Part shown: piece by piece, positions 22,431 through 36,306 of the stretch | Position numbering within the stretch: position 1 is the first letter of the stretch | Layout: each line of letters begins with the position of its first letter | Assembly (NCBI GenBank): GCA_008729055.1 | Contig: SDUX01000001.1 | Span: forward strand, 3,974,485 to 4,038,484 | Direction of reading: 5' to 3' | DNA from: Pyropia haitanensis | Taxonomy: Eukaryota > Rhodophyta > Bangiophyceae > Bangiales > Bangiaceae | Length of the DNA stretch: 64,000 nt | Made by a program: the position numbers and the translations under genes | The notes under the pieces: generated by a model | What the model was told of the DNA's origin: nothing | What the model saw: the letters and a program-made list of their open reading frames with translations, nothing else | Database searches by the model: none

Positions 22431-25400
22431 TCCCCAGATAGTGTCCAACCAGCGGCACAAAGTCGCCGCGCCACCACAAACTGTCACTGCGCGTTCGCTG
22501 CGTCACACGGGCGTGAACGGTGTTGATGGCGGAAAACTTTGCCACCGTCCATCACACCTGGCTGTCGGGATCACACGTGGCAAAAACCGATCCCACAATT
22601 TTGACACTGTGCAGAAACCGGCGCCTCCACAAAACACTCTCGTTGCATCCCAACGGACGAGCCAACCAAAGCGGTCGGCAACCACCCCATGCACGTGACC
22701 GTGCGGGTGGAACTTCGGAAAATTGTGCGGCGGCTCTAATGGCTGAATAAAGAAGAATGCGCCCCATCCGCCGCCGGATCGTGTGGCAGACATTGCTGTT
22801 ACACGGCAAAGTGCAAAAAGTGGGCCAAAGTGGGCAAAAGTGGATAAGAACGGCCACCCCCCATCCACGACCGTGCGGGTGAACCTCGACTCGAGCAGGG
22901 CGATCTAATGCTGGAATAGAAGGATCGAGCCAGTTCGGCCCGCCGGAGTCGCGTGCAGCATTGCTGTACAACAAATGGGCAAAAGTGCAAAAGTGGGCAA
23001 AAAAGTGCGGAGGAAGTGCGGTAGAAAGTGGGCAAAAAGTGGCAAAAGGGCAAATCCCGAACAAATGGGCAAGTTGCGGGCAAGAAAGTTTCCAAAACTG
23101 CAAAGAAAAGGACGTGAAAGTCCCCAGATATGTGGCTCAAACAGTTGGCCACAAAGTGCAGCTCGGCGCACCCTAACGAATGTCCAGCTGCGGCTTCCTC
23201 GCTCGTCACACCTGGCGTGGACGGTGTGTGGACGGAAAACTTTGCACGCGCCATTCACACGCTGGCTGTTCGGATGCCGCCACGTGGCAAAAACCATCCG
23301 CACAATTTTACAGGTGGAAACGGCGCCACGAAAACACTCGTTGATCCTAACGGACGAGCCAACAAAGCGTCGCCAACCACCGCATGCACGAGCGTGCGGT
23401 GAGAACTTCGGACATTGTGCGGGCGCGCTCGCTATGCGCTGGAATAAAAGATGCGCGCCCCATTCCGCCGCCGGATCGTGTGCGGCATGCTGTACCACGG
23501 CCAAAAGTGGGCAAGAGTGAGGGTCACAGTGGGCAAAAGTGGAGTAAGCGAAGCGGACCAACCTACCCGCATGCCACGACCGGTGCGTGGAACCTCGGAC
23601 GTCGAGCTGGGCGCGATCTATCGGCTGGAATGGAAGCTGATGCGAGCGCTCAGTGTCGGCCGCCGGATCGCGTGCAGCATTGCTGTACACGCAACAAAGT
23701 GGGCAAAAGTGGCAAAGAGGTGGGCAAAATGGTAGGGAAGTGGGTAAGAAGTCGGCTGCAAAAAGTGGGCAAGAAAAGGGGCCTAAATCCGCGACACAAA
23801 TGGGCAATTGGGGCAAGAAGTTCCTAAAACTTGCAAAGAAAACGGACGTGAAAGTCCCCAGATAGTGGTCCATACAAGCGGCCACAAAGTGGGCGCGCGC
23901 CAGACCCAAACTGTCGCACTGCGCGTCCGCTCGCACACCCTGCCGTGGACGTTGTGATGGCGGAAACTTTGCAACGTCGCATCAGCACCGGCTTGTCGGA
24001 TCCCACGTGCAAGAACCATCCACAATTTTGACACGGGAAACCGCGCATCCAGCGAAAACACTCGTTGCATTCCAACGGACGGAGCCAACAAACGGTCGGC
24101 CACCACGCATGCACTGACCGTGCGGGTGGAACCTCGGAAGCATTGTGCGGGCGGCTCTATGCTGAGTAATAAAGATGCGCGCCCATTCGCCGCCGGATGC
24201 GTGTGCAGCATTGCCTGACAGCAAAATGTGGGCATAAAGTGGGCCAAAGTGGGGCAAAAGTAGATAAGAAGCGGCCAACCAGCCCCATGCCAGCGACCGT
24301 GCGGGTATACACTGCGGACGTCGAGGCGGGCGATCTAGTGGCGTGGAATGAAGGATGGCGAGGGCCAATTCGGCCGGCCGGATTCGCGCGTGCACGCATT
24401 GGCTGTACAAGCAAAATGGTAAGCAGAAGTGGCGAAAAGTGCGGCAAGAAGTTGGGTAGGAAGTGGGTAAGATAGGTGGCAAAAAGTGGGTTCAAAAGGG
24501 GCCAAATCCGTGAACACCAAATGGGCAATTGGGGCAAGAAGTTTCCAAAACTGCAAAAGAAAACGGACGTGAAAGTCCCAGATAGTGGTCCAAACATGGC
24601 GCAAAACAAAAGTGCGGCCGCGCGCAACCCAAAACTTGTCCCATGCGCGTTCCGCTCTCACACTGGCGTGTGACGGTTGATGGCGGAAAAACTTTGCACG
24701 TCCATCACACCTGGCTGGTCGATCACCCACGTGCAGAAAAACCATCCCACAATTTTGAACACGTGAAACGCGGCGCTCCACAAAACACATCGTTGCATCC
24801 AACGACGAGCACAAAGCGGTCGGCCAACACGCCCATGCTCGACCGTGGCGGGTGGAACTTCGGGACCATTGTGGCGTGCGGCTCTATTGGCTTGGAATAA
24901 AAGATGGCGGGCGCCCATTCCGCCGCCGATCGTGTTGCAGCATTCGTCTGTACACGCAAAAGTGGCGCAAATATGGGCCAAAGTGGGCAAAAGTGGATAA
25001 GAAGCGCGCCAACCACCCCATCACGACCTCGTGGGCGTGGAACTCGACGGTCGAGCGGGCGGATCTATGGCTGGAAATGAGAGGATGCCGAGCCGTGTAA
25101 CGGCCGCCGGATCGCGTGCAGCATTGCTGTACTATACAAAGTGCGGAAAAGTGGGCAAAAAGTGGCAAAAGTGGGTAGAAGTGGTTAAGAAGTGGCAAAA
25201 AGTGGGCAAAAAGGGGGCCAAAGCCGGACACAAATGGGCAATGTGGCGAAGAGTTTCCAAAACTGCAAGAAAACGAGCGTGCAAAGTCCCGCGATAGTGG
25301 TCCAACATGGCCCACGAAAGTGCGCCGGCGCCACCGGCAAACTGTCCACTGCGCGTTGCCGCTTCGTTCACATCACTGGCTGGACGGTGTGATGGCGGAA

Positions 25401-28400
25401 AACTTTGCACGCGTTCATCACACCTGGCTGTCGGGATCGCGCACGTGCAAAACCATCCCACAATTTGTACACGTGGAAAACCAGGCGCTTTTAACCACAA
25501 AACACATGCGTTGCATCCACGGACGAGCCAACAAGCCGGTCGGCCAACCACGCCATGCACGACCGTGCGGTGGAACTTCGACATTGGTGCGGGCGGCCTC
25601 TATGGCGTGGAGATAAAAGATGGCGCGCCCATATCCGCCCCGGATCGTGTGCAGCATTCGTACACGACAAAAGTGGGCAAAAGTGGCCAAAGTGGCAAAG
25701 AGTGGATAAAAAGCGGGCCAACCGGCACCCCATCGCAACGACAAGCGTGCGGGTGTAACCTGTGCGGGTGGAACTCCGGACGTCGAGCGGCGCGATCTAT
25801 GGCGTGAATGACAGGATGCGAGGCCATTTCGGCCGCCGAATCGCGTGGCAGCATTGCTGTAGCAAGCAAAGTGGGCAAAAGTGGGGCTAAAATTGGGCAA
25901 AAGTGGGTAGGGAAGGTGTAAAGAAGTGGGCAAAAAGTGGCAAAAAGGGGGCCAAATCCCGGACACAATATGGGCAATTGGGGCAAGAAGTTTCAAAACT
26001 TGTCAAAGAAAAGGACTGAAAGTCCCAGATAGTGGGTCGCAACAGCAGCGCACAAAGTGCCCTGCGCCACCCCAAACTCGTCCCACTGCGCGTTTCGCGC
26101 TCGTCACACTGGCGTGGACGGGTGTTGATGGCGGAAAACTTTGCACCGTTCCCCATCAGCACCTGGCTGTCGGGACCCCACGTTGGCAAAAACCATCCCA
26201 CAATTTTGACAAACGTGGAAAACGGCGCGCGCTCCGACAAAAACACCTCGTTGCATCCAACGGACGAGCGCACACAAGCCGCATGCGGTCGCAACACCGC
26301 ATGCACGACCGTGCGGGTGGTAACGTGGCGGACATTGTGCGGGCGGCATCTATGGCTCGTTATAAAAGATGCGCGCCCATTCCGCCGCCGATCGGTGGCA
26401 GCATTGCTGTACACGGTCAAAAAGTGGGCAAAAGTGGGCCAAAGTGGGGCAAGAAGTGATAAGAAGGCGGCCAACCAGCCCATGCCACGACCCGGTGCTG
26501 CGGTGGAACCTCGGACGTCGAGGACGGGGCGATACTATGCGGCAATGTTAAAAGGAGGAGAAATCAGGCAGCCGTTCGCCGCGGATCGCGTGCAGCATTG
26601 CTGTACAAGGCAAAAGTGGGCAAAAGTGGCAAAAGTGGGCAAAAGTGGGTAGGAAGTGGGTTAAGAAGTGGGCAAAAAGTGGGCAAAAAAGGGGCCAAAT
26701 CCGGACACAAATGGGCAATTGGGGGCTAAGAAGTTTCGCAAACTGGCAAAGAAAACGGACGTGAAAGTCGCCAGATAGTGGTCGCAACGAGTGGCGCACA
26801 AGTGCGCCGCGCACCCAAATGTCACTGTCGGTCACGGCGCGTCGCCCGTCACAACTGGCGTGGACGGTGTGATGCGCGGAAAACTTTGACACCGCCATTC
26901 ACACCTGGCTTGTTCGATCCCGCACGTGGCAAAACCAGTCCCACAATTTTGACCACGTGAAAACCGGGCGCTCCATCAAAACTACTCGTTGCAGTCCTAA
27001 CGGAGCTGAGCCAACAAACGGTACGCTCAACCACCCCATCACGACCGTGCGGGTGGAACTTGGTACATTGGTGGCGGGCGCTCTATGGGCTGAGATAAAA
27101 GATGCGGCCCATTCCGCTCGCCGCGATCCGTGTGCAGCATTGCTGTACAGCGCAAAAGTTGGGCAAAAGTGGCGCCTAAAGGGCTAAAAGTGGATTAGGA
27201 AGCGGCCACCACCCCATCCCACGGACCGTTGCGGTGTGAACCTCGGACGTCGGGCGGGCGGATTATGGCTGGAATGAAGATGCGAGCCAGTTTCGGCCGG
27301 TGCGTGCGTGCAGCATTGCTGTACCAAAGCAAAGTGGCAAAAGTGGGCAAAAGTGGGCAAAAGTGGGTAGGAGTGGGTAAGAAGTGGGCAAAAGTGGGGC
27401 AAAGAAGGGGCTGCAAAGTCCGGACACAAAATGGGCAATTGGGGGCAAGAAGTTTCCAAAACTGCAAAGAAAACGGACGTAAGTCCCCAGATAGTGGTCC
27501 AACAGGCCACAAAGTGCGCCGCGCCACGCAAACTGTCCACTCGCGTTGTCCGCGCTCGTCACACTGGCGGTGACCGTGTGATGGCGGAAAACTTGCACCA
27601 GTCCTGCACACCGTGGCTGTCGGATCGCCACGTTGGCAAAAACCATCCCACATATTTGGACACGTGGAAACCGGCGCTCCAGCGCAAAACACTCGTTTGC
27701 ATCCAACGACGAGCAACAAAGCGGTCGGCGCAACCACGCCATGCACGAGCCGTGCGGGTTGGAACTTCGACATTGTGCGGGCGGCTCTATGGTCGCAGTG
27801 AAAGGATGGCGCGCCCATTTCCGCCGCCGGATCGTGTGCAGCATTGCTGTCACCGCAAAGTGGGATCAAAAGTGGCCAAATGTGGGCAAAAGTGGATAAA
27901 AGCGGCGCCCAATAGATGTCACTCCGATCTCACAGACCGTGCGGGTGGACCGTCGGACGTCGAGCGGGGCGATGCTATGGCTGGAATGAAGATGCGCGAG
28001 CCAGTTCGGCCGCCGGATCGCGTGCTTAGGCATGCCTGTACAAGCAAAGTGGGCAAGAAGTGGGCTGGTGGAATTTTAGAATGTGGGTTTGTGTGTGGAA
28101 AAGTGGGTAGGAAGTGGTGTAGAAGTGGGCAAAAGTGGGCAAAAAACGGGGCCACGTCGCGGACACAAATAGGCAATTGGGGCAGAGAAGCTTTTCCAAA
28201 ACTGCAAGAAAACGCGACCTGAAAGTCCCAGATAGTGGTCCAACAGTGGCCATACAAAGTGCGGCGCGCGCCACCCAAGACTGTCGCACTGCGCGTTCCG
28301 CTCGTCACAACTGGCGTGACGGTGTGATGGCGGAAACTTTTGCACGTCGCATCACAGCCTGGCTTGTCGGATCCACGTTGGCAAAAAAGCCATCACCCAG

Positions 28401-31400
28401 CGAATTTGACACGGTGGGAAAGCCGGCGGCTCCCACTAAACTACACTCTTTGGCATTCCAATCGACGAGCCATACATAAAGTGCTCTGGTCGCGCAACCA
28501 GCTCCAGCACGCGTGCGGTGCGAACTTCGAGAGCATTGTGGGCGAGGCTCTATGTCTGGAATATGATAAGATGCGACGCCATTCCAGCCGCACGATGCGT
28601 TGTGCGTTTCTCGTACACGCAAAGTGGGCAAGAAGTGGGCCAAAGTGGGGCTAAAAGTCGGATAAGGAAGTCGGCGCAACCAACCCGATCCACGACCTGT
28701 GCGGTGAAGCCTCGGATACGTCGACGGCGGATCTATGGCTGGAATGAAGATGCGAGCCAATTCGGCCGCCGATCGCGTGCAGCATTAGCCTGTACATAGC
28801 AAAAGTGGGCAATAAGTGGCAAAAGGTGGGCAAAAGTGGTAGGAAGCTGTGTATAAGAAGTGGGCAAAAAGGGCAAAAACGGGGCCTAATCCGACACGAA
28901 ATGGCAATGTGGGGCAAGAAGTTGTCCAAAACTGCAAAGTTAAAACGCAACGTGAAAAGTCCCCAGATAGTTGTCCAACAGCGGCCACAGAAGTGCGCGC
29001 CGCGGGCCTACCCAAACCTGTCCCCCACACTCGCGCGATTCGCGCTCGTCACACTGGCGTGACGGTGTGATGCGAAAACTTTGCACCGTCCATCACACGC
29101 CTGCGCTGTCGGGATGCCCCCGTGGCAAAAACATACCCACAAGTTTTTGACACGTGGAAACCGGCGCGTCCACAAACATCTCGTTGCATCCAACGACGGC
29201 CAACAAAGCGGTCGGCCCACCACGCCCAATGCACGACCGTCGCGGGTGGAACTCAGGACATGTGTCGGGCGGCTTCTATGGCTTGTAATTAAAAGATGCG
29301 CGCGCCATTCCGGCCGCGGGATCGTGTGCTAGCATTGCTGTACACGGCAAAAAAGTGGTGCAAAAAGTGGCCAAAGTGGCAAACGTGGATAGAAAGCGCG
29401 CAACCACCCCTATCGCACGACCGGTGCGGGTGGACCCTCGGAGTCCAGTGAGCGGGGATGCTAATGCTGGAATGAAGGATGCGAGCCATTCGCCGCCCGG
29501 ATCGCGCTGCAGCATTGGCTGTACAAGCAAAAGTGGGCAAACAGTGGGCAAAAGTGGGCAAAAGTGGTCGGAAGTGGGGTAAGAAGTGGGCAAAAAGTGG
29601 CCGCATAAAAGGGGCCAAATCGCGGACACAAATGGTCAATTGGGGGCAAGAAGTTTCCAAAACTGCAAAGAAAACGACGTCAAAGTCGCCCAGATAGTGT
29701 CCAACAGCGGCGCACAAAGTGCGCCGCGCCACCCAAACTGTCACTGCGCGTTTCCGCTCCGTCACACTGGCGTGGAGCGGTGTGATGGGCGGAAAACTTT
29801 GCACCGGTCCATGCACACCTGGCCTGTCGGATCCCCACGTGGCAACAACCATCTCACAATTTACCCGTGAGAACCGGCGCTCGCACAAAACACTCGTTTG
29901 CATCCAACGGACGAGCCACAAAGCGGTTCGGCCAACCACCACCATGCAGCGACGGTGGCGGTGGACTCGGACACTTGTGCGGGCCGGCTGCTATGGCTGA
30001 GATAAAAGATGGGCGCCCATCTCCGCCGTCGATCGTGTGCAGCATTGCTGACTTTTCACGCAAAAGTGGCGCAAAAGTAGGGCCAAAAAGTGGGCATAAA
30101 GTTGGAATAAGAAGCGCGCAACCACCCATCCACGAACGCTGGCGGGGGAACCTCGGACGTCGAAGCGGCGGATCTATTGGCTGCGAATTGAAGATGCGAG
30201 CCAGTTCGGCGGCCCGGATCGCCGTGCAAGCATTGCTGTAAAGCGCAAAAGTGGGCAAAAAGTGGGCAAATAGTGGGCAAAAGTGGGTTAGGAAGTGGTA
30301 AGAAGGGCAAACAAGTGGGCAAAAAGGGGGCCAAATCCGGACACTAAGATGGGCCATGTGGGGCATAGAAGTGTTCCGAAAAACTGCAAAATAAAGCTGG
30401 ACGTCAAAGTCCCAGATTAGTTGCGGTCGCAACAGCGCGCACAAAGTTGCGCGCCACCCAATTCTGTCCATCTGTGCGCGTTTGCTGCTTCGTCACACTG
30501 GCGTGGACGGTGTGCATGGCGGAAAAACTTTGCACCGTCCCATTACACACCTGGCTGTCGCGGATGCGACAGCGTGGCAAAAACCACTCCACAATTTTAT
30601 ACAGTGGAAACCTGGCGCTCGCACAAAACCACTCGATTTGCTAATCCAAGGCGCGAGCACAAAGCGGTCGGCCAAACCAGCCCTATGTCAGACCGTGTGC
30701 GGGTGACACTCGGACGATTGTGCGGGCGGGGCTCTATGGCTGGAATAAAAAGAGTGCGCGCGCGCCATGGTTCCGCGGCCGTAGATCGTGTGTCAGCATT
30801 GCTGACACGCAAAGTGGCAAAGGTGGCCAAAGTGCAAAAGTGGATAAGAGCGCACCACTCCCATCCACGGAACGTTGCGGGTGGAACTTGTCGGAGACGT
30901 CTGAGACGGGCGGATCTATGCTGTAGATGAAGGATGCGAGCCAGTTTCGGCCGCGCTGTAGTCTGCGTGCAGCATTGCCTGTACAAGCAAAAGTGGGCAA
31001 AAGTGGGCAAAAAGTGGGCAAAAGTGGGTAGGAAAGTGGGTAAGAAGTGGCAAAAGTGGGCATAAAAGGGGCCAAATTCGGACACAAATGGGCAATTGGG
31101 GGCAAGAAGGTTTTCCAAAACTGCAAAGAAGAACGGACGTGCAAAGTCCCAGATAGTGGTCCAACAGTGGCCACATAAGTGGCGCCGCGCCACCCAAACT
31201 TGTCCACTGCGCGTTCCGCTCGTCACACTGCGTGGACGTGTGATGGCTGGAAAATCTTTGCTACCGTCCCATCACACCTGGTGTCGGGATGCGCCACGTG
31301 GCCAAAAACCAAGTCCACAATTTTTACACTTGGAACGCGGCGGCTCCACAAAACACTCGTGCACTCCAACGGACGAGCCACAAGCGGTCCGCCAACCACC

Positions 31401-33449
31401 CCGCATGCACACCGTGCGGGTGGAACTTCGGACAATTGTCGGGCGGCTGCTATGGCTGTAATAGAAGAGATGCGCGCCCATTCTTCCGCGCCGGATTCGT
31501 GGCTGGCCACATTGCCGTGACAGCGCAAAAGTGGGCAAAAGTGGGCCAAAGTGGGCAAAGTGGATAAGAAAGCGGCCAACGCACCCCATCCACGACCGTG
31601 CGAGTGGGAACCTCGGATGCGTCGAGCGCTGCGGATCTATGGCTGATGATAGGTGCGAGGCCAGATTCGGCCCGGATGCGCGTGCAGCATTGCTTACAAC
31701 AAAAGTGCGGCAAAAGTGGGCACAACAGGTGGGTCAAAAGTGGTACGGAAGTGTGGTAAGATAGGTGGGCAAAAATGGGGCAAAAAGGGGGCCAAATCCG
31801 GACACAAATGGTGCAATGTGGGCAAGAAGTTTCCAAAAACTGGCAAAGAAACGGAGCGGAGAAAGTCCCCAGATATGGTCCAAACAGTGGCACAAGTGGC
31901 GCCGCGCCACCCCAAACTGTCACACTGCGCGTTCCGCTCACGTCACAACCTGGCGTGGACGGTGTGAATGGCAGGAAACTTTGCACCGGTCCATACCACC
32001 CTGGCTGTTCGGGATCGCCGCACGTGGCAAAAAAACCATCCCAGCAATTTTGACACGTGGAAACCGCGCCCGCTCACAAACACATCGTGCATCCAACGGA
32101 CGAGCCAACAAAGCTGGTCGGACCAACGCACCCATGCACGACCGTGCGGGTGACTCGGACATGTGCGGGCGGCTTCTATGCTGGAATAAAAGATGCGCGC
32201 CCATGTCCGCCGCAGGATCGTGTGCAGCATTGCTGTTACACGCGCAAAAAGTGGGCAAAAGTGGGCCAAAGTTGGGCAAAAGTGGATAAGAAAGCGCCAA
32301 ACCACCGTGCCATCCAACCGACCAGTGCGTGGAACCTTCGGAACGTCGAGCGGGCGATCTAATGGCGTGGAATGAGGATGCGAGCCAGTTCGGCCGCCGG
32401 AGTCGCGCGTCAGCAGTTGCTGTACAAGCAATAAGTGGGCTAAAAGTGGGCAAAAGTGGCCAAAGTGGGTAAGGATGGGTAAGAAGTGGCAAAAAAAAGT
32501 GGCAAAAAGGGGGCAAATCGGACACAAATCGGCAATTGGGGGGCAAGAAGTTCCAAAAACTCAAGAAAACGGGACGTGAGAAGTCGCCCAGATAGTGTCC
32601 AACAAGTGCGCCACAAAGTGCGGCCGCGCGCAGCCCAAACTGTCCATGCGTGCGGTTCTTGTTGCGTCCTCCTCGCGGACACTTGGCCGTGGACGGTGTT
32701 GACTGGCGGAAAACTTTGCACCCGTCCATCACACCTGCTTGTGCGGAGTCCGCAGCGGGTGCAAAAACGCATCCACAATTTGACACGTGAGAAGCCGGCG
32801 CTCCACACAAACACTCGTTGCAAATCCAACGGACGAGCCACAAAGCGGTCGCGCCAACACACCGCACATGCACGACCGTCGCGGGTGGAACTTCGGACAC
32901 TTGTGCGGCGGCTCTTATGCTGGAATTAAAGATGCGCGCCCATTCCGCCGCGATGTGTGGCAAGCATGCTGTGCACGCAAAAGGGGCAAAAAGTGGGCCA
33001 AAGGGGAAAAGTGATAAGGAGCGGCCAACCACCCCATCCACGACCGTGGCGGTGAAACGTCGGACGGTCGAGGCGAGCGGATCTATGCTGGAATGCGAAG
33101 GATGTCGAGCCAGTGTGCATGGCCGCCGGATCGCGTGCGAAGCATGCTGTACAAGCAAAAGTGGCAAAAGGGGCAAAGTGCGGCAAAAAGTGGGGTAGTG
33201 AATGGTGGGTAAAGAAGTGCGCGCAAATGGCGCCCAAAAGGGGGCCAAATCCGGACAACAAATTGGGCGAGGTTGGGGCGGCAAGAAGTTTCAAAACTCA
33301 AAGAAACGGACGTTGGAAAGTCCCCAGATTAGTGGTGCCATAGCAGCGGCCACAAAGTCGGCGCCGCGCCACCGCAATGACTTAGTCCACTGCGCGTGTC
33401 CGCGCGTCGACACTCGGCGTGGACGTGATGATGCGGAAAACTTTGCACG

Positions 33450-33525
33450 TACAGGTAAGCAGGCGGCGTGCGTGTCCACGATGAAACCATTCCGCTGACC
33501 GTTAGTTAATCGGGTCTTCACCAAA
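33450..33525. other. 76-bp segment unlike the satellite, inside a monomer
   Basis: The monomer runs normally to TTTGCACG at about 33,449 and resumes at GCTGGCTGTGGGA near 33,526. The bases between (for example GGTAAGCAGGCGGCGTGCG and GACCGTTAGTTAATCGGG) match no part of the repeat by eye. It may be an insertion in one array copy or a burst of read error. Confidence 0.4.
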
Positions 33526-34659
33526 GCTGGCTGTGGGAAGCGCCGTGAACGTCCCAATTCGCTTGAACCGCCGAAACACTCGTTGCATCCAACGACGAGC
33601 CAACAAAGCGTCGGGCCTAACCACCATGCAGCGACCGTGCGGTGGAACTCGAACATATGTGCTGTGCGGCTTATGGCTGACTAAAGATGCGCGCCCCATG
33701 GTCCGCCGCGACGGCATCTGCGTGCAGAGCATTGGCTCTACACGCAAAGGGCGAAGATATGGATCCAAAGTGGCAAAAGTGGATAAGAAGCGGCCAACAC
33801 TCCATCCACGGACGTGCGGGTGAACCCTCGGACGTCGAGGGGCGGATCTATGGGCTGGCAAAAGAAGGGATGTGGCAGCCAGTTCGGCCGCCGGATCGCT
33901 GGCAAATCGCAGTGCTGTACAAGCAAAATGGGCATAAAGTGGCAAAAGTGGCAATAAATGGTAAGCGAAGTGGGTAGGGAAGTGGCACAGAAGTGGCAAA
34001 AGGGGGCCAAACCGGGAGCCATAATGGCAATTGTGGCGAAGAGTTTCCACACTGCAAAGTAAAACGAGCACGTGAAATCCGCAGATAGTGTCCAGTACAG
34101 TGGCCACAAAGTGCGCGCCGCGCAGCGACCAGACTGTCCAAACTGCGCGTTTCCGCTCGTCACACTGGCGTTGGACGGTGTGATGGCGGAAAACTTTGCA
34201 CGCGTCCATCACCCTGGCTGTCGGGATGCGCACGGGTGGGTCAAAAACCATCCACAATTTTTGACACCGTAGGAAACGGCGCTCCACAAACCAACTGCGT
34301 TGGCATTCCAACGGGACGAGGCCAACAAACGATCGGCATACAGCGGCCATGCACGACCGTGCGGGTGGAACTTTCGGGAGCATTGTGCGGGGCTCTATGG
34401 GCTGATAAAAGATGGAGCGGCCCATTCGCGCGCCGGATCGTGCGTGCGCAGGCTTCTGTGACCGAGTTAGCGCATAAATGAGGCAAAGTGGCCAAAGTGG
34501 GCTAAATAGTTGGGATAAGAGAGCGGCCATACGTCACCCCATCGCAGCGACCCGTGCGGGTGGAACTCGACGAATATGTGCGGGCGATCTATGGCTGACA
34601 AGAAGAGGATGCGCGACCATTTCCCGGTCCGCCGGATCGCAGTGCAGCATTTGCTGTAG

Positions 34660-35560
34660 CACGCAAAAGTGGGCAAAGTGGGAATGGCAAAGGGGAAGTA
34701 TGGTAGAAGGCCAAAGTGGCAAAGGGGATAATGGAAGCATGGCGCAATGGCAGCCAACCATCAGAAACGACGGCAGTCCGTGCGAAGTGGGAAACCAGTC
34801 GCGGCACAAAGTCGGCGCGGTCTGCTGGACTACGAAGGATGTGCCCACGTGTGCGTGCCGTCCGTCTCGTCAGATGTGGAGCTGTATGCAAAACTGCCGT
34901 CACACAACTGGGTCGGATAAGTGGCCCAGTGGCAAACCATGCAAAGATTTACGCCACCGTAAACCCGCCCACGAACTCTTCGGTGTGAAATCCCGGACGC
35001 AGCGCGGATCATGGCGGAAAGCGATCGGCCATCTCAGGCCTGCGCGACGCGTGCTGGTGAACTGTACAAGGACAGGGCGGGCGGCTCATAGTGGGGCATA
35101 AAAGATGGGTGGCAACCGCCCGGATTTGTATGCAGATGTGTACGCGTAAAGAAGTGGGCAAAACAAGGGCAAATGGGCCAAAATGGGACAAATTGCAATG
35201 CGGCAACGAGTGTACCAACCTGCCAGAACCGTCGGTAACCGGATCGGACGTCAGTCGCGTATTTGCTGAAATGCACAAGCGCCTGCGACCCAACTTACGG
35301 CGCTGGCCGGCTCGGTCGCAGCATGGCTGGTACGAGCTTAAGTGGCTAAATGTGGGCAAGTGCAAGGGAGGTTGGTGCAAGTGCTAAAAGGGGAATCCAC
35401 ACAGGCTTGGGCAAGTTGCGCTCAAGAACGGACGGAAGTGCATAAACATGCAGCATGGCACAGATCCGAACAATCCCTTCCACTCGCGGCTACGCACATG
35501 TGCTGACGTGATGGCGAACTTCACGGCCCATACACGCGGCGCTCCGCACGCAAAAAACAC
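34660..35560. repeat. Strongly diverged satellite segment (about 1.3 monomers)
   Basis: Landmarks are only faintly readable: AAAGTGGGCAAAGTGGGAATGG at the start, GGATCGGACGTC at 35,242, AAGAACGGACGG at 35,422 and GTGATGGCGAACTTCACGG at 35,508. Unlike the flanking block, many differences are substitutions, and the 10-bp modules are almost gone. The two hairpin positions around it (34,194 and 35,511) are 1,317 bp apart, close to two short monomers. It could be an old diverged copy or the lowest-quality part of a read. Confidence 0.45.
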
Positions 35561-36306
35561 CTTTTTACCGTTAAACGCCCACATTCTGCAAGCGACGAGC
35601 CAACAGAAGCGGTCGGCCAACCACGCCGCATGCACGACCGTGGGCGGGTGAACTCGGACATTGTGCGGTGCGCTCTATGGCTGGAATAGAAGTATGCGCG
35701 CCCATTCCGCCCGGATCGTGTGCAGCGCTGGGCTGTACACGCAAATGGGCAAAACGTGGCCACAAGGGCAAAAGTGGAAAGAAGCGGCCAACACCCCATC
35801 CAGCGGCCTCGTGCGGGTGACCTCGGACGTGCGAGCGGCGGGATCTGATGGCTGGATGAGGTAGTGCGAGCCAGTTCGGCCGCCGTGATCGCGTGCTAGG
35901 CATTGCGCTGTACAAGCAAAAGTGGGCAAAAAGTGGGCAAAAGTGGGCCAAAGTGGGTAGGAAGTGGTGTAGAAGTGGGCAAAAAGTGGGCAAAAAGGGG
36001 CCACAATCGGACAGCAAATGGGCAATTGGGCAGAGAAGGTTTCGGCAAAAACTGCAAAGAAAAACGGACGTGAAAGTGCGCAGAAAGTGTCCAACAGTGG
36101 CCACAAAGTGCGCCGCGCCACCCAAACTGTCCACTGCGCGCTTCGCTCGTCACACTGCGTGGACGTGTGATGGCGGAAAACTTTGCACCGCCATCACCCG
36201 GCTGTCGGATGCGCACGTTGGCAAAAACATCCCACAATTTTGACACGTGGAAACCGGCCTCCACAAAACTCGTTGCACCAAGCGGACGAGCCAACAAAGC
36301 GGTCGC

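Noticed and set aside
34478..35101. 207-codon + strand frame across the diverged segment
   Set aside because: It lies in the low-accuracy block, faint satellite landmarks run through it, and the peptide has no recognisable family features.
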